Counted from the stretch's first letter, positions 10,291 through 19,695 are shown. The stretch is DNA of 64,000 nt from Stenotrophomonas mori (GCF_023556335.1 NZ_JAIKTS010000001.1:1364001-1428000); one strand, 5' to 3'. The notes: a model not told the origin generated them from the letters alone. Translations and numbers: made by a program.

Positions 10291-11417
10291 CCGCCCAGCA
10301 CCACGCCGTCGCTGTCGCCCCAGGACACCCAGACCTCGTCGTTCCAGGTGATGCCGTCGCTGTCCCAGCGCTTCATGTTGGCGAAGTTGGCCAGCACCTT
10401 GGCACCGCTGGGCAGGCGCACGTGGTAGACCGAGTGGCTGCCAAAATAGGCGATGTCCTCGACCACCCCGCGCGCCTTGTTGGCATCGCCCCCGGGCTCC
10501 TGCTTGGCGATGTGCACCTTCTCCGGCCGCAGCGCGAACGCCACCGGCTGGCCTTCGTAGCCGGTGATGCCGTGGCCGATGTGGATCGGCGCCGGGAAGT
10601 CGGGCGTGCGCACGGTCGCCCGCCCGGGCAGGTCTTCGTCGATCGTGCCCTCGAACAGGTTCACCGAGCCGATGAAGCCGGCGACGAAGCGGTTGGCCGG
10701 CTGCTCGTAGATGTCGTCCGGCCTGCCGGTCTGCTGGATCCAGCCCTGGTCCATCACCGCGATGCGGGTGGCCATGCTCATCGCCTCCTCCTGGTCGTGG
10801 GTGACCATCACGCAGGTCACCCCCGACTGCTCGATGATGTCGACCAGCTCCAGCTGCATCCGCGCGCGCAGCTTCTTGTCCAGCGCGCCCATCGGCTCGT
10901 CCAGCAGCAGCAGCTTCGGCCCCTTGGCCAGCGAGCGCGCCAGCGCCACGCGCTGCTGCTGTCCGCCGGAGAGCTGGTGCGGGCGGCGCTTGCCCAGCCC
11001 CTGCAGCTGCACCCGTTCCAGCATCTCGCCGACGCGCTGGGCGATGGCGTCCCGGGCCAGGCCGTCCTGCTTGAGGCCGAAGGCGATGTTCTGCTCCACG
11101 GTCATGTGCGGGAACAGCGCATAGGACTGGAACATCATGTTGATCGGCCGCCGGTACGGCGGCAGCGCGGTGATCGCCTGGCCATCGAGCACGATCGCCC
11201 CGCGGGTGGGCGTCTCGAAGCCGGCCAGGCACCGCAGCAGGGTCGACTTGCCGCTGCCCGAGCCGCCGAGCAGCGCGAAGATCTCGCCCTTGCGCACATC
11301 CAGGTCGACGTCGTCGACCGCGACCACGCCGTCGAACTCCTTGCGCAGGCCGCGGATGGACAGGTAGCCGCTACCCGGCGGTACGGCAAGGGCCTCCGGC
11401 ATGGCGTCGACGGGCAT
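10287..11417 (-). CDS. potG: Putrescine ABC transporter ATP-binding protein PotG
   Basis: The product is 376 residues, the usual PotG length, from ATG at 11417 with CGGAG upstream; an in-frame codon at 11528 would only add a non-conserved tail. The ATPase domain shows Walker A GGSGSGKST, Q-loop QSYALFPHM, signature LSGGQQQR, Walker B LLLLDEP and the switch His in VTHDQEEAM. A C-terminal TOBE domain (about 290-370) is of the kind that senses substrate or regulatory state in PotA/PotG/MalK-like ATPases. It energises putrescine uptake through PotH and PotI. The start lies 83 bp after the potF stop. Confidence 0.94.
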   Translation of the reverse strand: MPVDAMPEALAVPPGSGYLSIRGLRKEFDGVVAVDDVDLDVRKGEIFALLGGSGSGKSTLLRCLAGFETPTRGAIVLDGQAITALPPYRRPINMMFQSYALFPHMTVEQNIAFGLKQDGLARDAIAQRVGEMLERVQLQGLGKRRPHQLSGGQQQRVALARSLAKGPKLLLLDEPMGALDKKLRARMQLELVDIIEQSGVTCVMVTHDQEEAMSMATRIAVMDQGWIQQTGRPDDIYEQPANRFVAGFIGSVNLFEGTIDEDLPGRATVRTPDFPAPIHIGHGITGYEGQPVAFALRPEKVHIAKQEPGGDANKARGVVEDIAYFGSHSVYHVRLPSGAKVLANFANMKRWDSDGITWNDEVWVSWGDSDGVVLGG

Positions 11418-11500
11418 GGAACGCTCCGAAAGGGGGGACGGTCGAACGCGCGTAGTGTAGTCGCCGGTTCCCGCGGCGGCACCCGCGCCGGCGCCGCGGC

Positions 11501-12625
11501 CTAGCGTCCGCGCTTGATCTCGCCCCACAGCCGCGTGTACTGCCGGTCCACGTCCGGCGGGTTGATCGCGTAGGTGAACATCTTCGCGGCCACCGCTTCG
11601 GGCGGATAGATGGTGGCGTCGTCGCGGATCGCCGCGTCCACCAGCGGCGTGGCCGGGCGCACCGGATTGGCATAGTGGGTGAGGTTGGTGTTGCCGGCCG
11701 CCACCTGCGGTTCGAGCAGGTAGTTAATGAACGCGTGCGCATTGTCCGGATGCGCGGCGTCCTTCGGGATCGCCAGCATGTCGAACCACTGCGGCGCGCC
11801 CTCCTCCGGGATCGAATAGGCCACCTGCACGCCGTTGCGCGCCTCGGCGGCCCGGTCGCGGGCCTGGATGATGTCGCCCGACCAGCCCACCACCAGGCAG
11901 GTGCCGCCGCTGGCCAGCGAGCCGACGTACTGGCTGGAGTGGAAGTTCTGCACGTAGGGGCGGATCGCCAGCAGCAGGTCGGCGGCCCGGCGCAGCGCCG
12001 CCGGCTCGGCACTGTGCGGATCCTCGCCCAGGTAATGCAGGGCGATGGGAATCATGTCCGCCGGGGTGTCCAGCAGGGTGACGCCGCAGTCCTTCATCCT
12101 GGCGATGTTCTCCGGCTTGAACACCAGGTCCCAGCTGCGGGCGATGGCGTCGCTGCCGCCGAAGCGCTCCTTGAGCTTGGCCACGTTGTAGCCGATCCCG
12201 GTGGTGCCGATCATGTACGGCACGCCGTAGCGGTTGTCCGGGTCCTGGCCGGCGATCCGCGCCATCATGTCCGGGTCCAGGTTGCCCAGGTTCGGGATCC
12301 GGCCCTTGTCCAGCGGCTGGAACACCCCGGCCTGGATCTGCCGCCCGAAGAAGTTCAGCGTCGGCACCACGACGTCGTAGCCGCTGCCGCCGGCCAGCAG
12401 CTTGGCCTCCAGCATCTCGTCGCTGTCGAACACGTCGTAGGTCACCCGGATCCCGGTCGCCTTCTCGAACCCCGGCAGCGTGTCCGCGGCGATGTAGTCC
12501 GAGTAGTTGTAGACGTTCAGGACCCTGGCCTCGCCCTCGCCGGCACGCGGGCCACCGGCGTTCTCGCCACTGCAGGCAGCCAGCAGGGACAGGGCGACCG
12601 CGACGGTCGGGATGCGCAGATTCAT
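11501..12625 (-). CDS. potF: Putrescine-binding lipoprotein PotF
   Basis: This 374-residue solute-binding protein begins with a lipoprotein signal (LLAAC, lipidated Cys at position 18), so it is probably anchored in the periplasm rather than soluble like E. coli PotF. The core has family landmarks VLNVYNYSDYIA near the mature N-terminus, FDSDEMLEAKLLAGGSGYDVV, and VGWSGDI in the hinge/binding region. It delivers putrescine to PotGHI. It lies between puuA and potG on the same strand, with a strong intercistronic hairpin just upstream at 12656-12678. Confidence 0.92.
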   Translation of the reverse strand: MNLRIPTVAVALSLLAACSGENAGGPRAGEGEARVLNVYNYSDYIAADTLPGFEKATGIRVTYDVFDSDEMLEAKLLAGGSGYDVVVPTLNFFGRQIQAGVFQPLDKGRIPNLGNLDPDMMARIAGQDPDNRYGVPYMIGTTGIGYNVAKLKERFGGSDAIARSWDLVFKPENIARMKDCGVTLLDTPADMIPIALHYLGEDPHSAEPAALRRAADLLLAIRPYVQNFHSSQYVGSLASGGTCLVVGWSGDIIQARDRAAEARNGVQVAYSIPEEGAPQWFDMLAIPKDAAHPDNAHAFINYLLEPQVAAGNTNLTHYANPVRPATPLVDAAIRDDATIYPPEAVAAKMFTYAINPPDVDRQYTRLWGEIKRGR

Positions 12626-12655
12626 GGACTCTCCATTGATGATCCGGGAGCGGAG

Positions 12656-12678
12656 GGCGGCCGGACGGGCCGGCCGCC
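12656..12678 (-). other. Intercistronic hairpin between puuA and potF
   Basis: A perfect 9-bp GC stem (GGCGGCCGG / CCGGCCGCC) with a 5-nt loop sits in the 118-bp gap between the puuA stop and the potF start. There is no T-run after it, so it is more likely an mRNA-processing or stability element, or a partial attenuator, than a full terminator. Confidence 0.5.
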
Positions 12679-12743
12679 ACGGCATTGTCCCATGCACCGG
12701 CGGTGCGGGACCGCGGGCGGCCCTCGCCCGCCGCGGCGCCGGT

Positions 12744-14129
12744 TCAGACGTTGAGCAGCAGGAACTCGCGCTCCCAGGAGCTGATGACGCGGAAAAAGGT
12801 CTCGTACTCCTTGCGCTTGACCGACACGTACGCACGGCAGAAGCGCGGCCCCAGCAAGGCCTGCAGCGGTTGGCAGCGTTCCAGCCCGTCCAGCGCCTCG
12901 CCCAGCGAGCGCACCAGGGTGTAGCCCGGCGCCTTGGCGTTGCCGTCCACCGGCGCGCCCGGCGTGCGCCGCTCTTCGATGCCCAGCAGGCCGCAGGCCA
13001 GGGTCGCGGCCATCGCCAGGTAGGGGTTGGCGTCGGAGCCGGCAAAGCGGCTTTCCACGCGGCTGTTCTCCAGGCTGTCGATGGGCACCCGCAGGCCGCA
13101 GGTGCGGTTGTCGAAGCCCCATTCCACGTTGCTGGGCGAGACCTCGCCGAACACCAGCCGGCGGTAGGAGTTGACGTTGGGCGCGAAGAACGCCATCGCC
13201 ATCGGCACATACGCCTGCAGGCCGCCCAGGTAGTGCATGAACAGCGCGCTGTAGTCGCCCTCGCCCGCGCCGGCGAACACGTTTGCCCCGTCGCGGGTGC
13301 GCAGCAGGCTCTGGTGGATGTGCATGGCGCTGCCCGGCTCGGTCTCCATCGGCTTGGCCAGGAAGGTGGCGTACACGCCATGGCGCATCGCCGCCTCGCG
13401 CATGGTGCGCTTGAACAGGAACACCTGGTCGGCCAGCGCCATCGCGTCGGCATGGGTGAAGTTCACTTCCAGCTGCGCCGCGCCGGATTCGTGGATCAGC
13501 GTGTCCACGTCCAGCTTCATCGCATCGCAGTAGTCGTACATCAGGTCGAGGATGGGATCGAACTCGTTGACCGCGTCGATCGAATACGACTGGCGCGCGG
13601 TCTCCGGACGGCCGGAACGGCCCGCCGGCGGCAGCAGCGGGAAGTCCGGGTCGGTGTTCTTCTGCACCAGGAAGAATTCCACCTCCGGCGCCACGATCGG
13701 CTTCAGCCCCCGCTCTTCGTAGGCCGCCAGCACCCGCCGCAGCACGTTGCGCGGTGCCAGCTCGTGCGGCTGCCCGTCGCGGGTATAGCAGTCATGGATG
13801 ATCTGCGCGGTGGGATCGGTCGCCCACGGCACCATGCGCACGGTCTCCGGGTCCGGACGCAACACCATGTCCGCGTCCGCCGGCGCCACCAGTTCGTAGT
13901 AGTCGTCGGGGAAGTCGCCGGTGACCGTGGTGGCGAAGATGCCTTCGGGCAGGCGCGTGCCGTAGTCGTGGCTGAACTTGTCGGCCGGGATGATCTTGCC
14001 GCGCGCGTTGCCGGTGATGTCCGGCACCAGGCACTCGACCTCGGTGATGTTGCGCTGCCTGAGCCAGCGCAGCAGCGCGCTGTCCTCCTGGGCGGTGGCG
14101 GTTCGGCGGGGACGCGGGCGTGGCGGCAT
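12744..14129 (-). CDS. puuA: Glutamine synthetase family protein, gamma-glutamylputrescine synthetase
   Basis: The 461-residue product starts at ATG 14129; the in-frame upstream codon at 14201 would add an unrelated Arg/Pro tail. It is a glutamine-synthetase fold enzyme: N-terminal beta-grasp region with VPDITGNARGK, then the catalytic domain with the metal-ligand stretch APEVEFFLV, ESGAAQLEVNF, and HIHQSL for ATP/metal binding. Such PuuA enzymes ligate glutamate to putrescine using ATP, the first step of the gamma-glutamylated putrescine pathway. It heads the operon with the PotFGHI importer and is divergent from puuB, which supports putrescine over glutamine synthesis as its role. Regulation is probably from the 171-bp intergenic region shared with puuB. 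Confidence 0.9.
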   Translation of the reverse strand: MPPRPRPRRTATAQEDSALLRWLRQRNITEVECLVPDITGNARGKIIPADKFSHDYGTRLPEGIFATTVTGDFPDDYYELVAPADADMVLRPDPETVRMVPWATDPTAQIIHDCYTRDGQPHELAPRNVLRRVLAAYEERGLKPIVAPEVEFFLVQKNTDPDFPLLPPAGRSGRPETARQSYSIDAVNEFDPILDLMYDYCDAMKLDVDTLIHESGAAQLEVNFTHADAMALADQVFLFKRTMREAAMRHGVYATFLAKPMETEPGSAMHIHQSLLRTRDGANVFAGAGEGDYSALFMHYLGGLQAYVPMAMAFFAPNVNSYRRLVFGEVSPSNVEWGFDNRTCGLRVPIDSLENSRVESRFAGSDANPYLAMAATLACGLLGIEERRTPGAPVDGNAKAPGYTLVRSLGEALDGLERCQPLQALLGPRFCRAYVSVKRKEYETFFRVISSWEREFLLLNV

Positions 14130-14300
14130 GGCGCGGGGACCTGGCGGAAAACGGATGCCGCCCCGCACCGGCGCTGGAACCCGGCCCCGGCGGCGGGGCA
14201 TGCCGGCACGCTACCGCCTGCACCGGCATTCAGGCAACCGCGCGCCGGCCTGCGGCGACCGCCGGTGCGTAGACTGGAAGGCCGGCCGCTGCCCTCCCCG

Positions 14301-15593
14301 ATGCCCGTGGACGCTCCCCGTGCCCCCTCTGCCCCGAGCTGGTACACGACCAGCCTGCCACCGCCCGCGGTACGCCCGCCATTGCGCGGCCGCGGCCGCG
14401 CCGACGTGGCGGTGCTCGGCGCCGGCTACACCGGATTGACCGCGGCGCTGGCGCTGGCCGAGCGCGGCTTCCAGGTGACCGTGCTGGAGGCCGGCCAGGT
14501 CGGCGACGGCGCCTCCGGCCGCAACGGCGGCCAGGCCCTGGTCGGCTATGGCTGCGATCCGGCGCGCCTGCGCGCGCTGCTCGGCGAGGCCGACGCCGGC
14601 CGGCTGTTCGACTTCTCCCGCGACGGCCTGCGCAGGCTCAAGCAGCGCATCGCGCGCCACGGCATCGACTGCGACTGGCGCGACGGCCACGCCAGCGTGG
14701 CGCTCCGCCGGCGCCAGGTGCGTGCGCTGCGGGCGGAGCAGGCCGACATGGCCGCACGCCATGGCTACCCGCTGCACTGGTGGGACCGCGACCGCCTGCG
14801 GCAGGTGCTGGCCAGCGACCGCTACCTCGGCGCGCTCTACGATCCGGCCGCCGGCCACCTGCATCCGCTGGCCTATGCCCGGGGGCTGGCGCGCGCGGCG
14901 GAAACCGCCGGCGTGCGCCTGCACGAACACTCCCCGGTGGTGCGGCTGGAACGCGGCCCACGCCCTGCGCTGCTCACCGCGCAGGGGCGGGTCGACGCCG
15001 ATTTCGTGGTGCTGGCCGGCAACGCCGGGCTGCACGGCATCGCCCCGGAACTGGAATCGCGGATGCTGCCGGTGGGCACCTACATCGGCGCCACCGTGCC
15101 CCTGGGCAGCGAGCGCGCACGCGCGCTGATCGGCAACGGCATGGCCGTGGCCGACGTGAACTGGGCGCTGGACTACTTCCGCCTCAGCCGCGACCACCGC
15201 CTGCTGTTCGGCGGCCTGGCCAGCTACTCGGCGCTGCCGCCGCCCGGCCTGCGCGCGACATTGGCGCGGCGCATGCGGGCGGTGTTCCCGCAGTTGGCCG
15301 ACGTGGCCCTGGAGCATGTCTGGGGCGGCGCCATCGACATCACCCGCAACCGCGCCCCGCACTGGGGCCGGCTCGCCCCCAGCATCTACTTCGCACAGGG
15401 CTTCTGCGGCCACGGCGTGGCCAGCAGCGGGCTGGCCGGCGACATCCTCGCCGAGGCCATCGCCGGGCAGGCGCAGCGGCTGGACGTGTTCGCGCGCATC
15501 GGCCACCGGCGTTTCCCCGGGGGCCGAGCCCTGCGCCGCCCGCTGCTGGTGGCGGCGATGTCCTGGTACAGGCTGCGCGACCTGCTGTGGTGA
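14301..15593 (+). CDS. puuB: Gamma-glutamylputrescine oxidoreductase PuuB (FAD-dependent, DAO family)
   Basis: This 430-residue protein has the dinucleotide-binding motif VAVLGAGYTGLTAALALAE at about residues 36-54, and the DAO-family SGRNGGQ segment that contacts FAD. It ends with the flavin-domain stretch FAQGFCGHGVASSGLAG. In the Puu pathway it oxidises gamma-glutamylputrescine to the aldehyde, releasing ammonia and peroxide. It is divergent from puuA. The ATG at 14301 follows directly after a short leader; a TAGACT hexamer at 14270-14275 could be its -10. The glutamyl aldehyde dehydrogenase and the glutamyl hydrolase (PuuC, PuuD) are not in the window. Confidence 0.87.
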   Translation: MPVDAPRAPSAPSWYTTSLPPPAVRPPLRGRGRADVAVLGAGYTGLTAALALAERGFQVTVLEAGQVGDGASGRNGGQALVGYGCDPARLRALLGEADAGRLFDFSRDGLRRLKQRIARHGIDCDWRDGHASVALRRRQVRALRAEQADMAARHGYPLHWWDRDRLRQVLASDRYLGALYDPAAGHLHPLAYARGLARAAETAGVRLHEHSPVVRLERGPRPALLTAQGRVDADFVVLAGNAGLHGIAPELESRMLPVGTYIGATVPLGSERARALIGNGMAVADVNWALDYFRLSRDHRLLFGGLASYSALPPPGLRATLARRMRAVFPQLADVALEHVWGGAIDITRNRAPHWGRLAPSIYFAQGFCGHGVASSGLAGDILAEAIAGQAQRLDVFARIGHRRFPGGRALRRPLLVAAMSWYRLRDLLW

Positions 15594-15618
15594 CGCCGCC
15601 ACCGCGCCGTGGCGGCCT

Positions 15619-15667
15619 TTGATCCAGATCAACGCACCCCGCCGCCGCCCTGCCTAGAGTGCCCACC
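15619..15667 (+). promoter_or_regulatory. FNR-type promoter of the hemerythrin gene
   Basis: TTGATCCAGATCAA at 15619-15632 is an exact match to the FNR/ANR consensus TTGAT-N4-ATCAA. A -10-like TAGAGT lies at 15655-15660. If transcription starts at 15667, the box is centred at -41.5, the classic class II activator position. The start codon follows 29 nt later. This predicts activation under oxygen limitation. Confidence 0.8.
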
Positions 15668-15695
15668 GACGGCACATCTATCTGGAGAAACGACG

Positions 15696-16157
15696 GTGGC
15701 ACTTCTGGTCTGGCAGGACGATCTCAACACGGGCGTGGAAGTCATCGACCGCCAGCACATGCGGATCGTGGAGATGCTCAACCACCTGCATGTGACCCAG
15801 AAGAACCTGGAGCGGGTCGCCGTGGGCGAGGTGATCAACGAGCTGATCGACTACACCATGTCGCACTTCGCCTTCGAGGAAGAGCTGATGGAGGAGGCCG
15901 GCTACCCCTTCTGCGCCGCGCACAAGCGCGTGCACGAAGTGTTCATCAAGCGGGTCACCGAATACCGGATGCGCTTCGAGGCCGGCGAGGACATCACCGA
16001 CGAGCTGCGCAACATGCTCTCGCGCTGGCTGTTCAACCACATCCGCGGCGACGACAAGGCCTACGCCGGGCAGGTCAAGCACCACCTGGACAAGTTCGCC
16101 CGCGAACACGAGGAAGGCGGCTGGCTCGGACGCACGCTCAAGCGCCTGTTCCGCTGA
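15696..16157 (+). CDS. Bacteriohemerythrin
   Basis: This 153-residue single-domain hemerythrin starts at GTG 15696, with GGAGAAA 6 nt upstream. This start aligns with the common family opening [12 protein letters not shown]. All seven diiron ligands are present: His21, His57, Glu61, His76, His80, His114 and Asp119. The protein should bind O2 at a non-heme diiron centre in the cytoplasm. About 30 basic residues follow the domain. Regulation by oxygen is strongly suggested by the FNR box upstream. It faces the MFS gene convergently. Confidence 0.93.
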   Translation: MALLVWQDDLNTGVEVIDRQHMRIVEMLNHLHVTQKNLERVAVGEVINELIDYTMSHFAFEEELMEEAGYPFCAAHKRVHEVFIKRVTEYRMRFEAGEDITDELRNMLSRWLFNHIRGDDKAYAGQVKHHLDKFAREHEEGGWLGRTLKRLFR

Positions 16158-16205
16158 GCCGCCGCCGACGACGGGGTTGCAAGTCCGGGCTCGGGCCGCG
16201 CGGCA

Positions 16206-17489
16206 TCAAGGCCGCGCGGCAGTCCGGCGCTGGATCGCCCACAGCGCCAGGGCGGTGACCACCGCGGTCGCGCACAGGTAGCCGCCGACCGCGCCGATGC
16301 CGTAGGTGCCCGCCAGCCAGGTCGCCGCATACGGCGCCGGCGCCGCGCCGAGGATGCCGGCCAGGTTGAACGACAGCGACGCCCCGGTATAGCGCACCTG
16401 CACCGGGTAGAGGCTGGCCAGCATGGTCCCGCAGGGCCCGTAGGTCAGCCCCATCAGGAACAGCCCCAGGGACAGGAAGCCCAGCACCTGCCACGGATGC
16501 GCGGCCTGGAACAGCGGCTGGAACAGCAGCCCGAACACGAAGATCGCCACGGTCGCCAGCAGCATCGCCGGGACCGTGCCGTGGCGGTCGCCCAGCACCG
16601 CCGACAGCGGGATGCCGGCGCCGAAGAACAGGATGCCGACCATCTGCAGCAGCAGGAACTGCTCGCGCGTGTAGGCCAGCACCGAGGTGCCATGGCCGAG
16701 GGTGAACACCGTCATCAGGTAGAACAGCACGAAGGTCGCGAACGCGGCCAGGGTCCCGGCGACCAGCGCGAAACCATGCCCGGCGACCACCTCGCGCATC
16801 GGCAGGCGCACCCGCTGCCCGCCTTCCACCGCACGGCGGAAGTCCGGGGTCTCCTGGATGTTCAGCCGCACCCACAGGCCGACGCCCACCAGCAGCGCGC
16901 TGGCCACGAACGGCACCCGCCAGCCCCAGGCCAGGAAGGCGGCGTCGTCCATGCCCCGGTCCAGCAGCAGGAAGATCCCGGCCGACAGCAGGAAGCCCAG
17001 CGGCGCCCCCAGCTGCGGGAACATGCCGTACCAGGCGCGCTTGCCCGGCGGCGCGTTCTCCGTGGCCAGCAGTACCGCGCCGCCCCACTCCCCGCCCAGC
17101 CCCAGGCCCTGGCCGAACCGGCACAGCGCCAGCAGCAGCGGGGCCGCCAGGCCGATCTGCGCATGGGTCGGCAACAGTCCGATCGCCACCGTGGATAGGC
17201 CCATGGTCAGCAGCGCCGCCACCAGCGTGGCCTTGCGGCCGATGCGGTCGCCGTAATGGCCGAACAGCGCCGACCCGACCGGCCGCGCGATGAACGCCAC
17301 CGCGAAGGTGGCCAGCGATTGCAGCAGCGCCGCATTGCTGCTGCTGTCCGGGAAGAACAGCGTCGGGAACACCAGCACCGCGGCGGTGGCATAGATGTAG
17401 AAGTCGAAGAATTCGATGGTGGTGCCGACCAGGCTGGCGGCCAGCACCCGGCGCGGGGAGTTGATCGGAGCGGGAGCAGTGGCAGGCAT
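16206..17489 (-). CDS. MHS-family MFS transporter (metabolite:H+ symporter)
   Basis: The product is 427 residues from ATG 17489 (an in-frame start at 17564 would add 25 non-conserved residues) and has 12 predicted helices. The opening VGTTIEFFDFYIYATAAVLVFPTLFFP is interrupted by the short conserved loop of the MHS group, and GHYGDRIGRK is the MFS loop 2-3 motif. FGQGLGLGGEWGGAVL is characteristic of KgtP/ProP-type symporters. The substrate (dicarboxylate, betaine or similar) cannot be read from the sequence. It is 106 bp downstream of dapA on the same strand. A perfect inverted repeat at 16196-16219 overlaps its stop codon. Confidence 0.88.
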   Translation of the reverse strand: MPATAPAPINSPRRVLAASLVGTTIEFFDFYIYATAAVLVFPTLFFPDSSSNAALLQSLATFAVAFIARPVGSALFGHYGDRIGRKATLVAALLTMGLSTVAIGLLPTHAQIGLAAPLLLALCRFGQGLGLGGEWGGAVLLATENAPPGKRAWYGMFPQLGAPLGFLLSAGIFLLLDRGMDDAAFLAWGWRVPFVASALLVGVGLWVRLNIQETPDFRRAVEGGQRVRLPMREVVAGHGFALVAGTLAAFATFVLFYLMTVFTLGHGTSVLAYTREQFLLLQMVGILFFGAGIPLSAVLGDRHGTVPAMLLATVAIFVFGLLFQPLFQAAHPWQVLGFLSLGLFLMGLTYGPCGTMLASLYPVQVRYTGASLSFNLAGILGAAPAPYAATWLAGTYGIGAVGGYLCATAVVTALALWAIQRRTAARP

Positions 17490-17595
17490 GGGCGGCGTGG
17501 CGGGGGAAACCCGCGCAGTCTGCCATGCGCACCGGGCGCCGCGGCGCCCGGTTGCAGACGACACCGATCGCGCCGCCCGCGCGGCGCCTGCCGGC

Positions 17596-18498
17596 CTAGT
17601 CGTGCAACAGGCCGGCGCCGCGCAGGGCCGCTTCCACCCCGGCGTGGTTGCCCGGTTCCAGTTCGGTCATCGGCAGCCGCAGGGTGCCCCCGCACAGGCC
17701 CAGGCGCTGCACGGCCCACTTCACCGGGATCGGGTTGGCCTCGACGAACAGCTGCCGGTGCAGCGGCAGCAGCCGCTGCTGGATCGCCATCGCCGCGCGG
17801 ACATCGCCGGCCAGCGCCGCCGCGCACAGCGCGTGCATCAACCGCGGCGCCACGTTGGCGGTCACGCTGACGTTGCCGTGGCCGCCACAGAGCATCAGCG
17901 CCACCGCGGTGGCGTCGTCGCCGGAATACACCGCGAAGTCGCCCGGCAGCTCGCGGACCAGCCACTGCGCCCGCTCCAGGTTGCCGGTGGCCTCCTTGAT
18001 GCCGACGATGCCCGGCACCTGCGCCAGCCGCAGCACCGTGGCGTGCTGCAGGTCGGCCACGCTGCGCCCGGGCACGTTGTAGAGCACGATCGGCAGGTCG
18101 CCGGTGGCCTCGGCGATGGCCCTGAAGTGCCGGTACTGGCCCTCCTGGCCGGGCTTGTTGTAGTACGGCACCACCTGCAGCTGGCTGTCGGCGCCGACCG
18201 TCCGCGCGTACCGCGCCAGGGCAATGGCCTCGGCGGTGGAGTTGCCGCCGCAGCCGGCCATCACCGGCACCCGCCCGGCCGCCTGTTCCACCGCGATCCG
18301 GATGATCTCGCAATGCTCTTCCACCTCCACCGTGGGCGATTCGCCGGTGGTGCCGACCACGCCGATGCCGTCGGTGCCCTCGGCCACGTGCCAGTCGACC
18401 AGCCGCCGCAGCGCCGGGTAGTCGACGCCGCCGTCCTCGAGCATGGGCGTGACGAGCGCGACGATGCTGCCGCGGAGGGGGGCGCTGGAAGTGGTCAT
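17596..18498 (-). CDS. dapA: 4-hydroxy-tetrahydrodipicolinate synthase DapA
   Basis: This 300-residue (beta/alpha)8 aldolase of the DapA family contains the Thr-Thr pair of GTTGES (Thr50/Thr51), the catalytic Tyr in LYNVPGR, and the Schiff-base Lys in GIKEATG. These together define true DapA rather than N-acetylneuraminate lyase. It condenses pyruvate with aspartate semialdehyde, the committed step to diaminopimelate and lysine. An AT-rich stretch before the start contains TAGAAT on the coding strand (18532-18537), a likely -10, although I see no good -35. Confidence 0.93.
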   Translation of the reverse strand: MTTSSAPLRGSIVALVTPMLEDGGVDYPALRRLVDWHVAEGTDGIGVVGTTGESPTVEVEEHCEIIRIAVEQAAGRVPVMAGCGGNSTAEAIALARYARTVGADSQLQVVPYYNKPGQEGQYRHFRAIAEATGDLPIVLYNVPGRSVADLQHATVLRLAQVPGIVGIKEATGNLERAQWLVRELPGDFAVYSGDDATAVALMLCGGHGNVSVTANVAPRLMHALCAAALAGDVRAAMAIQQRLLPLHRQLFVEANPIPVKWAVQRLGLCGGTLRLPMTELEPGNHAGVEAALRGAGLLHD

Positions 18499-18732
18499 CT
18501 CGATCCCTGAGGCCTTTAGGGGAAAACCCTTATTCTAATCGCGAAAACCGCCCCACCGTCTGCTGCTTTCCGGGAATGGACTGATAACCAATCGTCCGTC
18601 CGCCGCGCCCTTCACGGCCCTGGAACCGTGCGGGCGGGAGCCGGAGCCGACGCGGCGCTGGCGCCGTGCAGCGCCGCGCCGATGGCCGCCCCGGGCAACG
18701 ACGAGGCACCGCCGCCTGGCCTGCTCCGGGCC

Positions 18733-19206
18733 TCAGGGCACCGCGCAGTCCAGGCAGCGATAGCGTCCCGGGCCTTCCAGCAGCGCGGTGAACGTCCGCT
18801 GCTGGCCGGCATAGGCATGCGTCGCCTGCACCGTCAGCCGCGCGGTGCGCGGCTGCAGCGAGACCGTCTCCGGCCCGCAGCTCCAGAAGCCGTTCGACAC
18901 TTCCGCGAACGGCACCCGGTCCACCTCCCGCGGCGCCCCCCTGCCGCCCGCGGTGGCGATCCAGGCGATCTCCACGCGGCAGCTCACATGTTCGAAACCG
19001 ACACGCTCGACCCGTATCCGGTAATGGCCGCCGGCCGTCCCCTGACGCCACTGCCCGCCCTCGACGGCCCCTGCTTCAGGCGGCGGCCCTGCGGCGACCG
19101 GCGCCGTCGCCAGGACCGCGCCCAGCACCGTGGCCGCACCGGCCAGCACCCGCCGTGGCGCTTCCGGCCACGGCCGCGGAAACAGCCGGCCGGTCATGCC
19201 GCGCAC
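18733..19206 (-). CDS. Hypothetical exported protein
   Basis: This 157-residue product has an N-terminal signal-like segment (RRVLAGAATVLGAVLATAPVAAG) and no family I recognise. The mature part is beta-rich in appearance with four Cys (SCRVEI, WSCGPE, RCLDC), which could form disulfides in the periplasm. The start is uncertain: GTG at 19206 or ATG at 19197. It lies 7 bp after the GlpM-family gene on the same strand, so the two are probably co-transcribed. Confidence 0.6.
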   Translation of the reverse strand: MRGMTGRLFPRPWPEAPRRVLAGAATVLGAVLATAPVAAGPPPEAGAVEGGQWRQGTAGGHYRIRVERVGFEHVSCRVEIAWIATAGGRGAPREVDRVPFAEVSNGFWSCGPETVSLQPRTARLTVQATHAYAGQQRTFTALLEGPGRYRCLDCAVP

Positions 19207-19213
19207 ACCCCGC

Positions 19214-19570
19214 TCAGCCTCCCGCGAGCGCGGGATGCAGCCTGCCCCAGAGCAGGATCATCGCCACCGCCATGAGCAACCAGACCGCGGTGGCGGCCCC
19301 CAGCGTCACCGCCAGCGGCCAGCGCACGCTGCCGACATACACCACGGCCAGGTAACCGGCATAGGGAAACAGCGACCACAGCCCGAACAGGGCCGTCTTC
19401 TGCAGGTCGCCACCGGACCGTTCGCTGCCGACGATGTAGTGCGCGATCAGCGCGAACGTCGGGAACAGCGGCACCAGCCCGGCGATGAAGAAGCTCTTCG
19501 AGCGGGCCAACAGGGCGATGAGCAGCACCGCGAGCGCGCCCAGCAGCGACTTCAGGAACAGGGAAAGCAT
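19214..19570 (-). CDS. GlpM family inner-membrane protein
   Basis: This 118-residue protein has four predicted membrane helices. The FIAGLVPLFPTFALIAHYIVG segment (about residues 28-48) is the family hallmark seen in E. coli YdgC and Pseudomonas GlpM. The biochemical role is not established; in Pseudomonas glpM was linked to alginate and glycerol metabolism. The ATG at 19570 gives the usual family length. It is followed 7 bp later by a hypothetical exported protein. Confidence 0.8.
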   Translation of the reverse strand: MLSLFLKSLLGALAVLLIALLARSKSFFIAGLVPLFPTFALIAHYIVGSERSGGDLQKTALFGLWSLFPYAGYLAVVYVGSVRWPLAVTLGAATAVWLLMAVAMILLWGRLHPALAGG

Positions 19571-19695
19571 CGCCGCATCGTAACGGATCGCCGTGCCTTG
19601 GGGGCATGCCGCGACGCGGGAAACCGCACGCCCGCGCGGGCTCCCGCCGCCCCACCGGGACGAGCGCGGTCGCGCCCGGCCGCACCTGCGCCGGA

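Noticed and set aside
16196..16219. Inverted repeat CCGCGCGGC-N6-GCCGCGCGG as terminator
   Set aside because: It overlaps the last codons of the MFS gene and has no T-run; it may simply be GC-rich coding sequence.
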